Of a stretch of DNA of 64,000 bases, positions 57,028 through 64,000 are shown in pieces (the first letter of the stretch is position 1; every line of letters begins with the position of its first letter). The stretch comes from SAR116 cluster bacterium AG-390-L20 (GTDB taxonomy: Bacteria; Pseudomonadota; Alphaproteobacteria; Puniceispirillales; Marisalimonadaceae), in contig QCHB01000001.1 in assembly GCA_003278095.1 (NCBI GenBank), forward strand, positions 1 to 64,000, given 5' to 3'. The position numbers were made by a program, and so were the translations under genes. The notes beneath the pieces are model-generated. The model searched no databases, was not told the origin of the DNA, and saw only the letters and a list, made by a program, of their open reading frames with translations.

Positions 57028-58092
57028 ATGCCCGCTTTAATTGAAAAAGATAAACTAAAATCTTCACTAAATGAAGACTCTTCTATTTCAGACGTTATTA
57101 CTGAAGCTTTTGATAATGTCGAGCTTACTACTATAGGTAAATTGTGTCTTGATGCAAGAGTTAATAACGGTCTTACACAAGAACAGGCTAGCGCCTTATT
57201 AAAAGTAAGAGTTAAGATTATTAAAGATTTTGAAAATGGTGACCAGATTGATTTACCAGGCACAGCCTATAAAATAGGATTTGTAAGATCCTATGCACGA
57301 TTGTTGAAATTGGATAGCGACCTTTTAGTTCGTGAATTTAAAGAGAGTTTAGAAGTAGACAACTTTAAAGAAGAATATAAATTCTTATCACCAGAAATTA
57401 ATAATAATAAGCTTTTACCAATAGGCGCTGTTTTATCTTTTTTTATTGCGCTTGTTGTTTATTCAGGTTGGTATTATACCGACAGAAATAATGCAATAAA
57501 CATCTCATCCAACAATGTTGTAGATAAACAAATTGAAAAGATAACCGAAACAGATAAGAGTAGTTATGTAATTATAGAAGAAAATTTTGACCCTAAAAAT
57601 TCTGTTATTTCGAAGATAAAAAATAAAGGCAATGATATTAAACAAAATATGCTGGAAGAAAAAGCGAATATTACTGAAGTAAAAGAAAATTTTATTACAA
57701 ATCCTATCAAGCCTTATATAAATAACGAAAAAATTGCTAACTCTTCTAATGCTGTTGGTACAAAAAATATTGAAATCCAAACTAATGAAATGTCAGCAAA
57801 AGCAAATGAGAGAGATCCAAGTAATGAAATGGTACTCAAAGCTATTGGCAATAGTTGGGTAGAAATCGAAGATTTAAATGGTAATATCTTAATGACAAGA
57901 CTTATGAGACCTGGCGAAACATATGTCGTTCCAAATATCAATGGCTTAACTTTTAATACGGGTAATGCTGGGGCATTATCATTATCTCAAGGTGATATGA
58001 TTGTCCCAAAGCTAGGAGCTATAGGTGAAATAATTACGGCTCGACCATTAAACATAAAGGCATTTTCAAAAGTGCCATTAGCTGTTGAGTAG
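57028..58092 (+). CDS. RodZ-like helix-turn-helix membrane protein
   Basis: The 354-residue protein has a cytoplasmic HTH_25/XRE domain (about 30-100, with LCLDARVNNGLTQEQAS and FVRSYARLLKLD), one membrane helix (about 131-150) and a periplasmic beta domain of the DUF4115 type at the C-terminus (VLKAIGNSWVEIED, PGETYVVPN, GNAGALSLSQGD). RodZ links MreB to the elongasome and keeps rod shape. AGGAG stands before the ATG. Position directly upstream of ispG is the usual one. No mreB is seen in the window. Confidence 0.87.
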   Translation: MPALIEKDKLKSSLNEDSSISDVITEAFDNVELTTIGKLCLDARVNNGLTQEQASALLKVRVKIIKDFENGDQIDLPGTAYKIGFVRSYARLLKLDSDLLVREFKESLEVDNFKEEYKFLSPEINNNKLLPIGAVLSFFIALVVYSGWYYTDRNNAINISSNNVVDKQIEKITETDKSSYVIIEENFDPKNSVISKIKNKGNDIKQNMLEEKANITEVKENFITNPIKPYINNEKIANSSNAVGTKNIEIQTNEMSAKANERDPSNEMVLKAIGNSWVEIEDLNGNILMTRLMRPGETYVVPNINGLTFNTGNAGALSLSQGDMIVPKLGAIGEIITARPLNIKAFSKVPLAVE

Positions 58093-58140
58093 ATTTATTA
58101 AGAATAAATTTACTTATAAACAAATCTACGGGACATATTA

Positions 58141-59238
58141 ATGAATATAAGGCCATACAGGCATATAGAACGAAGAAAATCTAGAATGATTAAGGTTGGA
58201 AATGTTTTTGTTGGTGGTGATGCTCCAATTAGTGTTCAGACAATGACCAATACTCTTACTACAGATATTAATGCAACATTGGAACAAATTAATTTATCTG
58301 CAGAAGCTGGAGCAGACATTATTAGGGTGTCATGCCCAGATAAAGAATCTACTCAAGCTCTAAAAGAAATTGTTAAATTATCCCCAATACCTATTGTGGC
58401 CGACATACATTTTCATTATTTGAGAGCAATTGAAGCAGCAGATGCTGGTGCTGCTTGTTTAAGAATTAATCCTGGTAATATAGGTAATATAAAAAAAGTC
58501 AAAGAAGTTATTAGTGCTGCTAAACAAAATGAAACTTCAATAAGAATAGGTGTGAACGCCGGCTCTTTAGAAAAAAATATTTTAGAAAAATACGGTGAAC
58601 CAACACCTGAAGCTCTTGTAGAATCGGCATTAGACCATATTCGGATATTAAAAGAGCATGACTTCCACGATTATAAAATTAGTGTAAAAGCCTCAGACGT
58701 TTTTCTAGCAGTTGCAGCTTATACGCAATTAGCAGACATAGATAATTGTCCTTTGCACATAGGCATTACAGAAGCAGGAAGCCTTAGAGCAGGAACAGTT
58801 AAGTCATCAATTGGTCTCGGTAATTTGTTATGGTCTGGAATAGGAGATACCATTAGAGTCTCATTGTCTGCGCATCCTTCTGAAGAGGTTAAAGTTGGTT
58901 ACGAAATGTTAAAGTCATTAGGATTAAGAAGAAGGGGAGTAACCGTTATTTCTTGTCCTTCATGTGCTAGACAACAATTTGATGTTATTAAAACCGTTCA
59001 AGAAGTAGAACAAAGGCTCGAGCATATATCTGAGTCAATTACTGTTTCAATTATTGGCTGTATTGTAAATGGTCCTGGAGAAGCTAAAGAAACAGATATT
59101 GGATTGACAGGTGGCGGGAAAGGTACTCATCAAATTTATGTAAATGGCATCACAGATCACATAATTAGAAATGAAAATGTTGCTGATTATATAGTAAATT
59201 TTGTTCAAAATAAAATTGAACAGAGAAAATTAACTTAG
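58141..59238 (+). CDS. ispG: 4-Hydroxy-3-methylbut-2-enyl diphosphate synthase
   Basis: IspG (GcpE) reduces MEcPP to HMBPP in the MEP isoprenoid pathway using a 4Fe-4S cluster. The 365 residues form a TIM barrel ([14 protein letters not shown] near the N-terminus, [16 protein letters not shown]) followed by the cluster domain with C272 and C275 in SCPSCARQ and C307 in [10 protein letters not shown], all ligands present. Full length. It follows the RodZ-like gene by 48 bases and precedes hisS by 30. Confidence 0.97.
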   Translation: MNIRPYRHIERRKSRMIKVGNVFVGGDAPISVQTMTNTLTTDINATLEQINLSAEAGADIIRVSCPDKESTQALKEIVKLSPIPIVADIHFHYLRAIEAADAGAACLRINPGNIGNIKKVKEVISAAKQNETSIRIGVNAGSLEKNILEKYGEPTPEALVESALDHIRILKEHDFHDYKISVKASDVFLAVAAYTQLADIDNCPLHIGITEAGSLRAGTVKSSIGLGNLLWSGIGDTIRVSLSAHPSEEVKVGYEMLKSLGLRRRGVTVISCPSCARQQFDVIKTVQEVEQRLEHISESITVSIIGCIVNGPGEAKETDIGLTGGGKGTHQIYVNGITDHIIRNENVADYIVNFVQNKIEQRKLT

Positions 59239-59268
59239 TCTAATTAATTCATATCTTATAGGATTATA

Positions 59269-60519
59269 ATGGAAAAACTTAGAACGGTAAGAGGTGTACA
59301 TGACCTTCTACCTGATGCCTTACATAAACACAAAAAAGTAATAAAAGCGGGATTAAACGTCTCTAGTAAATATTGCTACTCTGAAATAGAAATACCTATA
59401 TTTGAGTTTTCGGAAGTTTTTAAAAAACCACTTGGTAAATCAAGTGATATTGTAACAAAAGAGAATTACATTTTTAAAGATAGAAGTGATGACGAATTAA
59501 TGTTAAGGCCAGAAGGAACTTCTGGCATAGTACGAGCATTTTTAAATGCTGGATTAGTTCAAGACATACCTCAAAGATTCTCATATTTTGGTCCTATGTT
59601 TAGATATGAAAGGCCTCAGAAGGGAAGACTTAGGCAATTTAAACAATTCGGAGTAGAATGTATTGGGATAAGTAATTCAATGGCAGACATTGAGGTAATA
59701 TCTTTAGGTTATGAATTCTTAAAGAAATTAAATATAACAGATAAAATTACTCTAAAAATTAATTCTCTTGGTGACACTGATAGTAGACACACCTACAGGA
59801 AAGTTTTGATAAATTATTTGAATGATTATAAATTTAAACTTTCAAAAGATAGTATTAAAAGATTGTCAGAAAACCCTCTTAGAATACTTGATAGTAAAAA
59901 TGAAATCGACAAAAAAATATTAATTAATGCTCCGAATGTTTTAGATTATTTGAATGAGGAATCGAAAGAAAGATTTCAAAATGTCTGTGAAGGATTAAAT
60001 GTTTTAAAAATCAAATATGAAATAGATAAAAATCTTGTTAGAGGCTTAGATTATTATTGTCATACTGCCTTTGAATTTATTACAGATCAATTAGGCGCTC
60101 AAGGAACAGTTTTAGCAGGTGGGAGATATGACGGTCTGTCTAAAATGCTTGGTGGAGCAGATGTTGCTGGGGTTGGCTGGGCAGCAGGCATAGAAAGACT
60201 AGCATTGATGGTTCAAAGTGAATATATCAACAATCCCGACATAGTACTAATGGCTCAAACTGAGCTTTATAATCATCTTTTGCTTCCAATAATGAATGAA
60301 TTGGTTAATCAAGATTTTAAAGTTGAGATAATTTATACAGGAAATATGTCTAAAAAATTTAAAAGAGCAAATAAAATTAACGCATCATATGCAATCTTAC
60401 TTGGTGAAGAAGAAGTGGTTAAAAAGGTCATTAAATTAAAAAATCTGTCATCAGGCTCGGAGCAGTTAATAGATTTAAATCAAGGAATAAAAATTTTAAA
60501 AAAAACATTACATAATTAA
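59269..60519 (+). CDS. hisS: Histidyl-tRNA synthetase
   Basis: HisRS charges tRNA-His. The 416 residues are class II: GVHDLLPD near the start, motif 2 with RYERPQKGRLRQFKQFGVE (about 112-130), histidine motifs LVRGLDYYCHTAFEF and GGRYDGLSKMLGG, motif 3 GVGWAAGIERL, and a C-terminal anticodon-binding domain. Some alphaproteobacterial HisRS lack otherwise universal tRNA-His identity features; I cannot assess that here without tRNA-His. Full length. prfA starts 12 bases after the stop. Confidence 0.96.
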   Translation: MEKLRTVRGVHDLLPDALHKHKKVIKAGLNVSSKYCYSEIEIPIFEFSEVFKKPLGKSSDIVTKENYIFKDRSDDELMLRPEGTSGIVRAFLNAGLVQDIPQRFSYFGPMFRYERPQKGRLRQFKQFGVECIGISNSMADIEVISLGYEFLKKLNITDKITLKINSLGDTDSRHTYRKVLINYLNDYKFKLSKDSIKRLSENPLRILDSKNEIDKKILINAPNVLDYLNEESKERFQNVCEGLNVLKIKYEIDKNLVRGLDYYCHTAFEFITDQLGAQGTVLAGGRYDGLSKMLGGADVAGVGWAAGIERLALMVQSEYINNPDIVLMAQTELYNHLLLPIMNELVNQDFKVEIIYTGNMSKKFKRANKINASYAILLGEEEVVKKVIKLKNLSSGSEQLIDLNQGIKILKKTLHN

Positions 60520-60531
60520 CTGGAGCAAAGT

Positions 60532-61608
60532 TTGAGTTTAAAAAATAATATTGATAAAATTATACAAAGAGAGGCTGAGATCGAACAGTTGCTTGTTAAT
60601 TCATCCAATTTAAAACCTTCAGAACTAGTTGAATTATCAAAGGAGTTGTCTGATATCAAACCAGTAACGGATCTTGCAAAAAAAAAGGATGTCATGTTGG
60701 AAGAATTATTGGATCTTAGTGAAATATTAAATGACAATGAGGCTGATGATGATATCAAAAAGGTTGCTCTTAGTGAGTTTGAAAATTTAAAAGAAGAAAT
60801 TAGTATTCTTGAAAGAGATATACAATTTGCGTTACTACCAAAAGATAAAGACGACACTCGAAACGTAATTATTGAGGTCAGAGCAGGAACTGGAGGTGAC
60901 GAAGCTGGGCTTTTTGCGTCTGATCTTTTTTTGATGTATGAGAAACTATCTATGAAGCATAAATGGAAATTTGAGGTCATGGAAGTATCCGAAACTAACG
61001 TTGGAGGTTATAAAGAGGCTCAAGCTAATATTTTAGGCAATGGAGTCTTTGGAAGATTAAAGTTTGAGTCTGGTGTTCATAGAGTCCAAAGAGTACCAAC
61101 TACTGAAACGAGTGGGAGAATACATACTTCTGCAGCAACAGTAGCCGTGCTTCCTGAGGCGGAAGACTTAGAAATTTCCATTGAAGAGAAGGATCTTAGA
61201 ATTGATGTTTTCAGATCTAGTGGACCTGGCGGTCAATCTGTAAATACTACAGACTCAGCTGTAAGAATTACACATCTTCCTTCCGGTATAGTAGTAAGTC
61301 AACAAGACGAAAAATCTCAGCATAAAAACAGAGCGAAAGCTATGAAAATACTTCTATCTAGATTATATGAAACTGAAAGACAGAAGCAACAAGATCAGAG
61401 ATCTTCTTCTAGAAAAGATCAAGTTGGTTCAGGTGATAGGTCTGAAAGAATAAGGACTTATAACTATCCTCAAGGAAGAGTTACTGACCATAGGATTAAT
61501 TTAACGTTGCATAAGTTAGATAAAGTTCTTCAAGGTGAAGCCCTCGATGAATTAATTGATGCTCTCGTAGTTGAAGATAGAAGCTTAAAGTTAGCATCAA
61601 ATGAATAA
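60532..61608 (+). CDS. prfA: Peptide chain release factor 1
   Basis: RF1 reads UAA and UAG and triggers peptide release. The 358 residues include the stop-recognition tripeptide in [10 protein letters not shown] (PxT, about 188) and the GGQ motif in SSGPGGQSV (G233, G234, Q235) that reaches the peptidyl transferase centre. The glutamine is the methylation target of PrmC, encoded next. Start is TTG 60532-60534 with GGAG seven bases upstream. It overlaps prmC by eight bases. Confidence 0.97.
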   Translation: MSLKNNIDKIIQREAEIEQLLVNSSNLKPSELVELSKELSDIKPVTDLAKKKDVMLEELLDLSEILNDNEADDDIKKVALSEFENLKEEISILERDIQFALLPKDKDDTRNVIIEVRAGTGGDEAGLFASDLFLMYEKLSMKHKWKFEVMEVSETNVGGYKEAQANILGNGVFGRLKFESGVHRVQRVPTTETSGRIHTSAATVAVLPEAEDLEISIEEKDLRIDVFRSSGPGGQSVNTTDSAVRITHLPSGIVVSQQDEKSQHKNRAKAMKILLSRLYETERQKQQDQRSSSRKDQVGSGDRSERIRTYNYPQGRVTDHRINLTLHKLDKVLQGEALDELIDALVVEDRSLKLASNE

Positions 61609-62488
61609 AAAAAAAATTGATGTCTATAGTTTAATTAGACGTGAAGTTGAAAAATTAAAAAAAAAAGGTAACAAAACGGCTAGTCTAGACTGCAGGTTAT
61701 TGCTTTCTCAAATTCTAAAAAAAACTAACACAGTTTTTACTCATCAAGAGGTTTATATTTCACAAAATCAAATAATACAATTTAAAACCCTAGTTAAAAA
61801 AAGAGAAGAGGGTCAACCTGTATCAAGAATTTTAAATAGAAGAAGTTTTTGGAAAAGTGAGTTTATCCTTGATGAAGAGACACTTGATCCAAGACCTGAT
61901 TCTGAGATATTAATAGAAACGGTTCTAGATCATTTTTCTGATGGTACCCAATTATTAAAAATTTTAGATTTAGGATCTGGTTCTGGCTGTTTGGGTTTAT
62001 CTTTATTAGAAGAATATGAAAATGCTTCAATAACCTTTGTAGATGCGTCCAAAAAATCTCTTAATATTGTTAAGAGAAACTCGCATCAATTTAGATTTAA
62101 AGGTAAGTTAAAATATATGAATTTGGATTGGCATACAGATGATTGGGATACAAAGTTATTAAATTCTATAGATAAGACAAAGTTTGATATAATTGTAACT
62201 AACCCACCATATATACCCTCCAATGAAATTAAGTTTTTGGAAACAGAAGTAAGAGAATACGATCCTATTCTAGCATTGGATGGAGGTAATGACGGTTTAG
62301 ATGCTTACAGGTCTATAATCCCAAAGCTTAAAAATTTATCAAAGCCTGATGGAAAAATATTTGTTGAAATAGGCAAAGGTCAAGAAAATTTAGTATCAAA
62401 AATAGGTTTGCAGAATGGACTTCTTTCTTTTGGGTATAAAAAAGATTTATCAAATATAAACAGGGTGATTGTATTTAATATTAAATAA
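61601..62488 (+). CDS. prmC: Peptide chain release factor N5-glutamine methyltransferase
   Basis: PrmC methylates the GGQ glutamine of release factors. The 295 residues have an N-terminal substrate-binding bundle (about 1-95), SAM motif I in [15 protein letters not shown] (about 122-136) and the catalytic NPPY at 201-204 in [12 protein letters not shown]. It begins inside prfA (overlap of eight bases), the common prfA-prmC pairing. Confidence 0.96.
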   Translation: MNKKKIDVYSLIRREVEKLKKKGNKTASLDCRLLLSQILKKTNTVFTHQEVYISQNQIIQFKTLVKKREEGQPVSRILNRRSFWKSEFILDEETLDPRPDSEILIETVLDHFSDGTQLLKILDLGSGSGCLGLSLLEEYENASITFVDASKKSLNIVKRNSHQFRFKGKLKYMNLDWHTDDWDTKLLNSIDKTKFDIIVTNPPYIPSNEIKFLETEVREYDPILALDGGNDGLDAYRSIIPKLKNLSKPDGKIFVEIGKGQENLVSKIGLQNGLLSFGYKKDLSNINRVIVFNIK

Positions 62489-62611
62489 TTTTTTTTATAC
62501 TTGGCTAAAGCAAAAAAAGTTTATATATATATTATGTAAGTTAAATTCTTACTTTTAAACCTTAAATTTTGAATTATTGAGCTATTGGTTGAAAAAAGAG
62601 CTCCTAACATT

Positions 62612-62632
62612 TTAATACAAGTATTGTATTAA
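62612..62632 (+). repeat. Perfect 9-bp inverted repeat upstream of the DUF4167 gene
   Basis: TTAATACAA and TTGTATTAA flank a three-base centre (GTA), 31 bases before the start of the next gene. The symmetry could be a repressor site or a hairpin in the leader. The rest of the 175-base gap (62489-62663) holds AT-rich sequence and a GAGCTC but no gene that I can support. Confidence 0.4.
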
Positions 62633-62663
62633 TTAAAATAAAAGCTTTAATTTTAGGAAAATT

Positions 62664-63155
62664 ATGAGACAGCAAAATAGTGGGCGTCGTCGCCAAAACC
62701 GTGGATCTAATCGTCGAAACTTTGGCAACGGGAATTATAGTGGAAACTTAAATAAAAATACTGTCATTGATAGCTCAGGACCTGATGGTCGCCAAAGAGG
62801 CTCAGTTTCTCAATTAAGTGAGAAATATACTAGTCTTGCATCGGATGCTGCATCGTCGGATGATCGAATATTGGCAGAATCTTTCCTACAATTTGCTGAT
62901 CATTATTATAGGCTCCAAAAAGAAATAGAAATAAATAACGAAGCTAAAGAAACAAGAATTAAAAATGAACCACAGTCAAGTGAAGAGGCTGTTTCTGAAG
63001 CTGAAACAGACAAAAATGATAAAAGGCCACCAAGGCGAAAAAGAGGTTTTCAAATTAGAGAAAACGAAATGAAAGAAGCTGAAAATAATATTGAAAACAA
63101 AGATCTTAACCCAGGAAAAAAAGAAAATACAGATAATAATAACCTATTAGCTTAA
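62664..63155 (+). CDS. DUF4167 domain protein
   Basis: The 163-residue protein starts with an arginine-, asparagine- and glycine-rich tail (MRQQNSGRRRQNRGSNRR) followed by the DUF4167 block: VIDSSGPDGRQRGSVSQLSEKY and DDRILAESFLQFADHYYRL. The C-terminal half is charged and low in complexity. This family is found in alphaproteobacteria next to prfA-prmC and clpB. The basic RGG-like N-terminus suggests nucleic acid binding, which is inference. AGGAAA precedes the ATG. Confidence 0.85.
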   Translation: MRQQNSGRRRQNRGSNRRNFGNGNYSGNLNKNTVIDSSGPDGRQRGSVSQLSEKYTSLASDAASSDDRILAESFLQFADHYYRLQKEIEINNEAKETRIKNEPQSSEEAVSEAETDKNDKRPPRRKRGFQIRENEMKEAENNIENKDLNPGKKENTDNNNLLA

Positions 63156-63263
63156 CTGTAATGAAGTAAATATTTTTGTTCCAAAAATATTAATTATATT
63201 GAATTTTGCATTGAAAAATTTTTATAAATCACCATTTATAATAAATAAATCTGGATCAGTATA

Positions 63264-64000
63264 ATAGATAACTTAATAAATCAACTTTCAGATAGATCGA
63301 AAATTATATTTAGTTCGGCTTATAAACTAGCTGATAAAAATAATAAAGTTTTCACTTCTAATCATATATTATTTATTTTATTAGATGATTTAGAAAAATA
63401 TATTAAAGATTTTTTAATTAAATTAAATCCAAACATTAATTTTATTAAAAAACGAATAAGTCTACTTTTAAAAAAACATAATTCTTCAAGTCAATATGAA
63501 AAAGCTGACGAGAGTGTAATAAAACTTTTAAAAACTTCTAAGAAGTTAATGAAAGAATTTGGTGATAAAGTTGTTACTCAAGAAATATTATTATTATCTT
63601 TTACAGCGATGAACGATGAAATTCAAGACATTTTATCAAACCATAATATTACTTTTAGTAAACTACAAAATGAAATTAAAAAATTTAGGAAAGGCAAAAA
63701 AGCTATGAATGACAATGCTGAATCAGGTTTTGATGCGTTAAATAGATTTGCAACTAACTTAACAGATAATGCAAAAAAAGGATCATTAGATCCTGTTATA
63801 GGAAGAGATGAAGAAATAAGAAGACTCATCCAAGTCTTATCTAGAAGAACAAAAAATAATCCGGTTTTAATTGGTGAGCCAGGTGTTGGGAAGACTGCGG
63901 TTGTAGAGGGTTTGGCAATTAGAATAGGGAATGATGATGTTCCTGAAAAACTGAAAGGTAAAGAAATATTTTCTTTGGATTTAGTAAGCATTTTAGCAGG
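63264..64000 (+). CDS. clpB: Disaggregase ClpB (5' part, runs off the window), probable ATA start
   Basis: ClpB with DnaK pulls apart protein aggregates. The visible 245 or so residues comprise the N-terminal substrate domain (from [17 protein letters not shown]) and the start of AAA-1, with the linker [23 protein letters not shown]-type block and Walker A GEPGVGKT at 204-211, matching the numbering of E. coli ClpB. No ATG, GTG or TTG lies between the in-frame TAA at 63246-63248 and the N-domain; the first ATG comes near residue 96. ATA at 63264 (GGA eight bases upstream) gives the standard N-terminus; an ATA lies directly before it at 63261. The 3' end is beyond base 64000. Confidence 0.88.
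   Translation, partial: MDNLINQLSDRSKIIFSSAYKLADKNNKVFTSNHILFILLDDLEKYIKDFLIKLNPNINFIKKRISLLLKKHNSSSQYEKADESVIKLLKTSKKLMKEFGDKVVTQEILLLSFTAMNDEIQDILSNHNITFSKLQNEIKKFRKGKKAMNDNAESGFDALNRFATNLTDNAKKGSLDPVIGRDEEIRRLIQVLSRRTKNNPVLIGEPGVGKTAVVEGLAIRIGNDDVPEKLKGKEIFSLDLVSILA

Noticed and set aside
62489-62663. Possible tRNA or small RNA in the prmC-DUF4167 gap
   Set aside because: No cloverleaf, CCA-adjacent stem or T-loop sequence is visible; only AT-rich sequence and one palindrome.

Overview
The window looks like part of the chromosome of a streamlined, very AT-rich (about 30% G+C by eye) free-living alphaproteobacterium, most likely a marine lineage of the SAR11 / HIMB59 / AEGEAN-169 kind. The evidence is gene content and order: dnaA-dnaN-recF-gyrB, rpmB next to a CobT/CobS pair followed by a J-domain protein and BolA, argH-LptM-lysA beside tlpA, RodZ-ispG, a class I lysyl-tRNA synthetase, DUF1178 with ubiG, DUF4167, and a heme A synthase. 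The exact lineage is inference. The window opens 123 bases before dnaA, so the contig may simply be rotated to dnaA. Genes are packed tightly, often with 0-20 base gaps or short overlaps. No stretch longer than 300 bases lacks a feature, and the longest leader (7721-7980) holds a tandem glycine riboswitch. I see no rRNA, tRNA, CRISPR, prophage, IS element or toxin-antitoxin unit.

Layout. 0.1-6.5 kb: replication initiation and topology (dnaA, dnaN, recF, gyrB). 6.5-10.3 kb, minus strand: a DadA-type amino acid dehydrogenase under a glycine riboswitch, an EamA transporter, a rhodanese-like protein and an FAD oxidoreductase. 10.3-13.2 kb, plus: HAD phosphatase, ABC ATPase, a pteridine-reductase-like SDR and FolB. 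13.2-21.6 kb: glyoxalase II, an aromatic amino acid operon (chorismate mutase, hisC-type aminotransferase, tyrA), a DUF218 protein, a zinc-ribbon membrane protein, lysA-LptM-argH, and TlpA. 21.6-25.3 kb, minus: YggT, folD, a twin-TM protein, a PduO adenosyltransferase and etfBA. 25.4-31 kb, plus: YnjB/YnjC-like ABC transporter parts, a DJ-1 fold protein, DUF1289 and aspS. 31-37.4 kb: ctaA, groESL with a clear terminator, class I lysRS, pyrD, rpmB. 37.4-44.2 kb, mostly minus: CobT, CobS, a J-domain protein, CorC-type protein, aroB, aroK, with bolA on plus. 44.3-48 kb, plus: two alphaproteobacterial proteins of unknown function, a Xer recombinase, accA. 48-51.7 kb, minus: nitrilase, grxC, mutT, argJ and a parvulin. 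51.8-64 kb: secA, DUF1178, ubiG (minus), lysC, RodZ, ispG, hisS, prfA, prmC, DUF4167, and the start of clpB, which runs off the window.

Almost everything is core metabolism and information processing. The most unusual signal is at the level of translation starts. Three genes (EamA transporter, nitrilase, ClpB) read open through their conserved N-termini back to an in-frame stop without any ATG, GTG or TTG, and each offers an ATA codon at the expected start. In the nitrilase case the ATA overlaps the upstream stop as ATAA, mimicking the usual ATGA coupling. Many other genes begin with TTG preceded by a good ribosome binding site. Other points of interest are the glycine riboswitch on a dadA-like gene, an ABC transporter whose ATPase seems to lie 14 kb away, a chorismate mutase with a remnant of a prephenate dehydratase domain, and several short genes that length-filtered gene finding would miss (LptM at 19514-19627, DUF1289 at 29030-29209, a 46-residue membrane protein at 44344-44484).
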